Of a stretch of DNA of 12,038 nucleotides, positions 11,355 through 12,038 are shown piece by piece; position 1 is the first letter of the stretch; the number at the start of each line of letters is the position of its first letter. Where the stretch lies: contig MU646543.1 in assembly GCA_026770585.1 (NCBI GenBank), positions 179,859 to 191,896 of the forward strand, read 5' to 3'. The position numbers were made by a program, and so were the translations under genes. This DNA comes from Baffinella frigidus (lineage: Eukaryota; Cryptophyceae; Cryptomonadales; Baffinellaceae). A model generated the notes under the pieces. The model was not told where the DNA came from. It saw only the letters and a program-made list of their open reading frames with translations, and searched no databases.

Positions 11355-11787
11355 TTATCTCAGAAAAGCCTTTTTAGAAGTCGTTTTCTTAAGTCTACCC
11401 CCCTACAAAATCGTCAACTTATGCGTAGAGAAAAGAATAAGTTGACAGAGGGCGGTTCATCAGAATCTATACAAAATCTTCTAGGCGACTTCAAGGCAAT
11501 CCGCCTAGAAGATTCTTCTAGGCGGCCCTCAAAATCTTCTAGGCGGCGTTTTACAAGTATTGTAGGGGCCCCGTGACGGGCACTCCAGAACGCCCGTGAC
11601 GGGGCCCATACAATACTTGTAAACCGCCGCCTAGAAGATTTTGAGGGGGGCCTAGAAGAATCTTCTAGGCGGATTGCCTTGAAGTCGCCTAGAAGATTTT
11701 GTATAGATTCTGATGAACCGCCCTCTGACAAGTTTGTAGAGGAATTGACTCGAGAAAACGACTTTTAGAAAGGCTTGTCTGAGATAA
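11355..11787. mobile_element. 433-bp foldback with possible GGTT duplication
   Basis: Outer arms TTATCTCAGAAAAGCCTTT and AAAGGCTTGTCTGAGATAA; inner arms of about 117 bp (from AGAGGGCGGTTCATCAGAAT on the left) pair with about three mismatches. The centre is a GC-rich hairpin GGGCCCCGTGACGGGC with ~10 bases between arms. GGTT lies exactly outside both ends (11351-11354, 11788-11791). Each arm contains several CTTCTAGGCGG units and, at 11501-11525, a palindrome CCGCCTAGAAGA/TCTTCTAGGCGG. No coding region: frames across it are arm by-products. Confidence 0.85.
11413..11446. repeat. 31-nt hairpin present in one foldback arm only
   Basis: GTCAACTTAT at the left and ATAAGTTGAC at the right, perfect 10-bp stem. 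The opposite arm has only GTC between CTACAAACTT and AGAGGG (as reverse complement), so 31 bases were gained here or lost there. Confidence 0.8.
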
Positions 11788-11791
11788 GGTT

Positions 11792-11880
11792 AGGTTTTAG
11801 AGTATAGGGATCAGGGTGTGGTGTAGAATAGAAATGGAGGCAGAGAAATTTTGACCACTTCTGCTTGAAAAAAATACAGA
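11792..11880. other. linker, no gene seen
   Basis: AGGTTTTAGAGTATAGGGAT and G/A-rich sequence. It would be intron or 3' flank of the possible minus-strand exon. Confidence 0.4.
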
Positions 11881-11887
11881 GAAGATC

Positions 11888-11967
11888 TGGGTGGGGGGCG
11901 ACTTGACGCGCGCAGGGCTCGCCTGGGTGCCCGTGAGCGCGTTGAGCACCGACGCCGCTGCATGTAC
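11888..11967 (-). pseudogene. possible Arm-like exon, minus strand
   Basis: On the minus strand CTCACCCGGCAG (acceptor-like) precedes an open frame VHAAASVLNALTGTQASPA, then RVKSPPTQ; the frame stays open to a TAA at about 11797, but becomes low in coding character after 11888. VHAAASVLNALTG has the alanine-rich spacing of an armadillo helix. No clear donor is seen. Weakly supported: a chance GC-rich frame is possible. Confidence 0.3.
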
Positions 11968-11985
11968 CTGCCGGGTGAGAGACCA

Positions 11986-12025
11986 AAGTTGACGGATTTG
12001 TACCACGCGCACAGCATGTCAACTT
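11986..12025. repeat. 40-bp hairpin-ended dispersed repeat, copy 2
   Basis: AAGTTGACGGATTTGTACCA to CAGCATGTCAACTT; partner of 4028-4067. On the minus strand both copies read VDML-x3-YK-x-VNF. Both copies lie within about 70 bp of an Arm-like exon. Confidence 0.7.
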
Positions 12026-12038
12026 AGGAATAGTCCGC

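Noticed and set aside
11414-11731. Two ~105-codon frames on opposite strands with nearly the same protein
   Set aside because: They are the two arms of the same foldback read in each direction; mirror frames are expected from any inverted repeat.
1-12038. rRNA, tRNA or bacterial-type operons with ribosome binding sites
   Set aside because: I found no recognisable tRNA cloverleaf, rRNA core, or spaced Shine-Dalgarno plus gene arrangement on either strand by reading; a covariance-model scan would settle it.

Overview
The window looks like repeat-dense, gene-poor nuclear DNA of a unicellular eukaryote. I found no intact protein-coding gene, rRNA or tRNA. The evidence for a eukaryote is: plant/alga-type telomere motifs (CCCTAAA and variants) at internal positions, exon-like pieces bordered by polypyrimidine-AG acceptors and GTATGT/GT donors, long (CT)n/(GA)n tracts, and many short non-autonomous inverted-repeat transposons with TA or 9-bp target duplications. 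Some repeat translations remind me of peptides seen in predicted proteomes of secondary algae (possibly cryptophytes). That is memory only and unverified, so the lineage is left open.

Layout. 1-930: a ~199-bp tandem array, preceded by a duplicated 48-bp start block and interrupted by a transposon fragment. 947-1021: three 22-bp repeats. 1061-1876: two long direct repeats, each ending in an exon-like fragment. 1817-3022: a degenerate array in which a short armadillo(Arm)-repeat-like exon recurs about eight times, separated by intron-like DNA with telomere-like motifs; one unit is split by a hairpin transposon. 3030-3268 and 3371-3415: telomere-like repeats in opposite orientations. 3508-5091: further Arm-like exon fragments, including one with both splice sites (3831-3961) and a terminal exon with a stop (5017-5091). 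Partial copies of the terminal exon lie at 4264, 4396, 4685 and 5781, and one copy is interrupted by ~107 bp of CCCTACA/CCCTAAA repeats. 5221-9544: a transposon graveyard of several hairpin (MITE-like) families, often nested or abutting. 9547-12038: subrepeats, simple repeats and several foldback elements, the largest 433 bp long, plus a possible minus-strand Arm-like exon at the end.

Working family names used below: PG = ~118-bp hairpin with termini CAGGGGTACCTCGC and TA duplications (pogo/Tigger-like ends); KS = ~100-bp hairpin with termini TCCCTTAAGTGGCC and TA duplications; CAG = ~155-bp element with termini ACACAGCGG; FB = larger foldback elements; DR = dispersed ~105-bp repeat without inverted ends. 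None encodes a transposase here, so any mobilising enzyme must be elsewhere.

The genes do not form a pathway. The best-supported biology is a decayed, exon-duplicated Arm-repeat gene family in subtelomere-like DNA that has been colonised by hairpin transposons. The most interesting signals are a foldback insertion proven by a 9-bp duplication and an internal 'empty' paralogue, two foldbacks with a shared core but different self-complementary arms, the 433-bp foldback, and a core sequence shared by otherwise different hairpin families.
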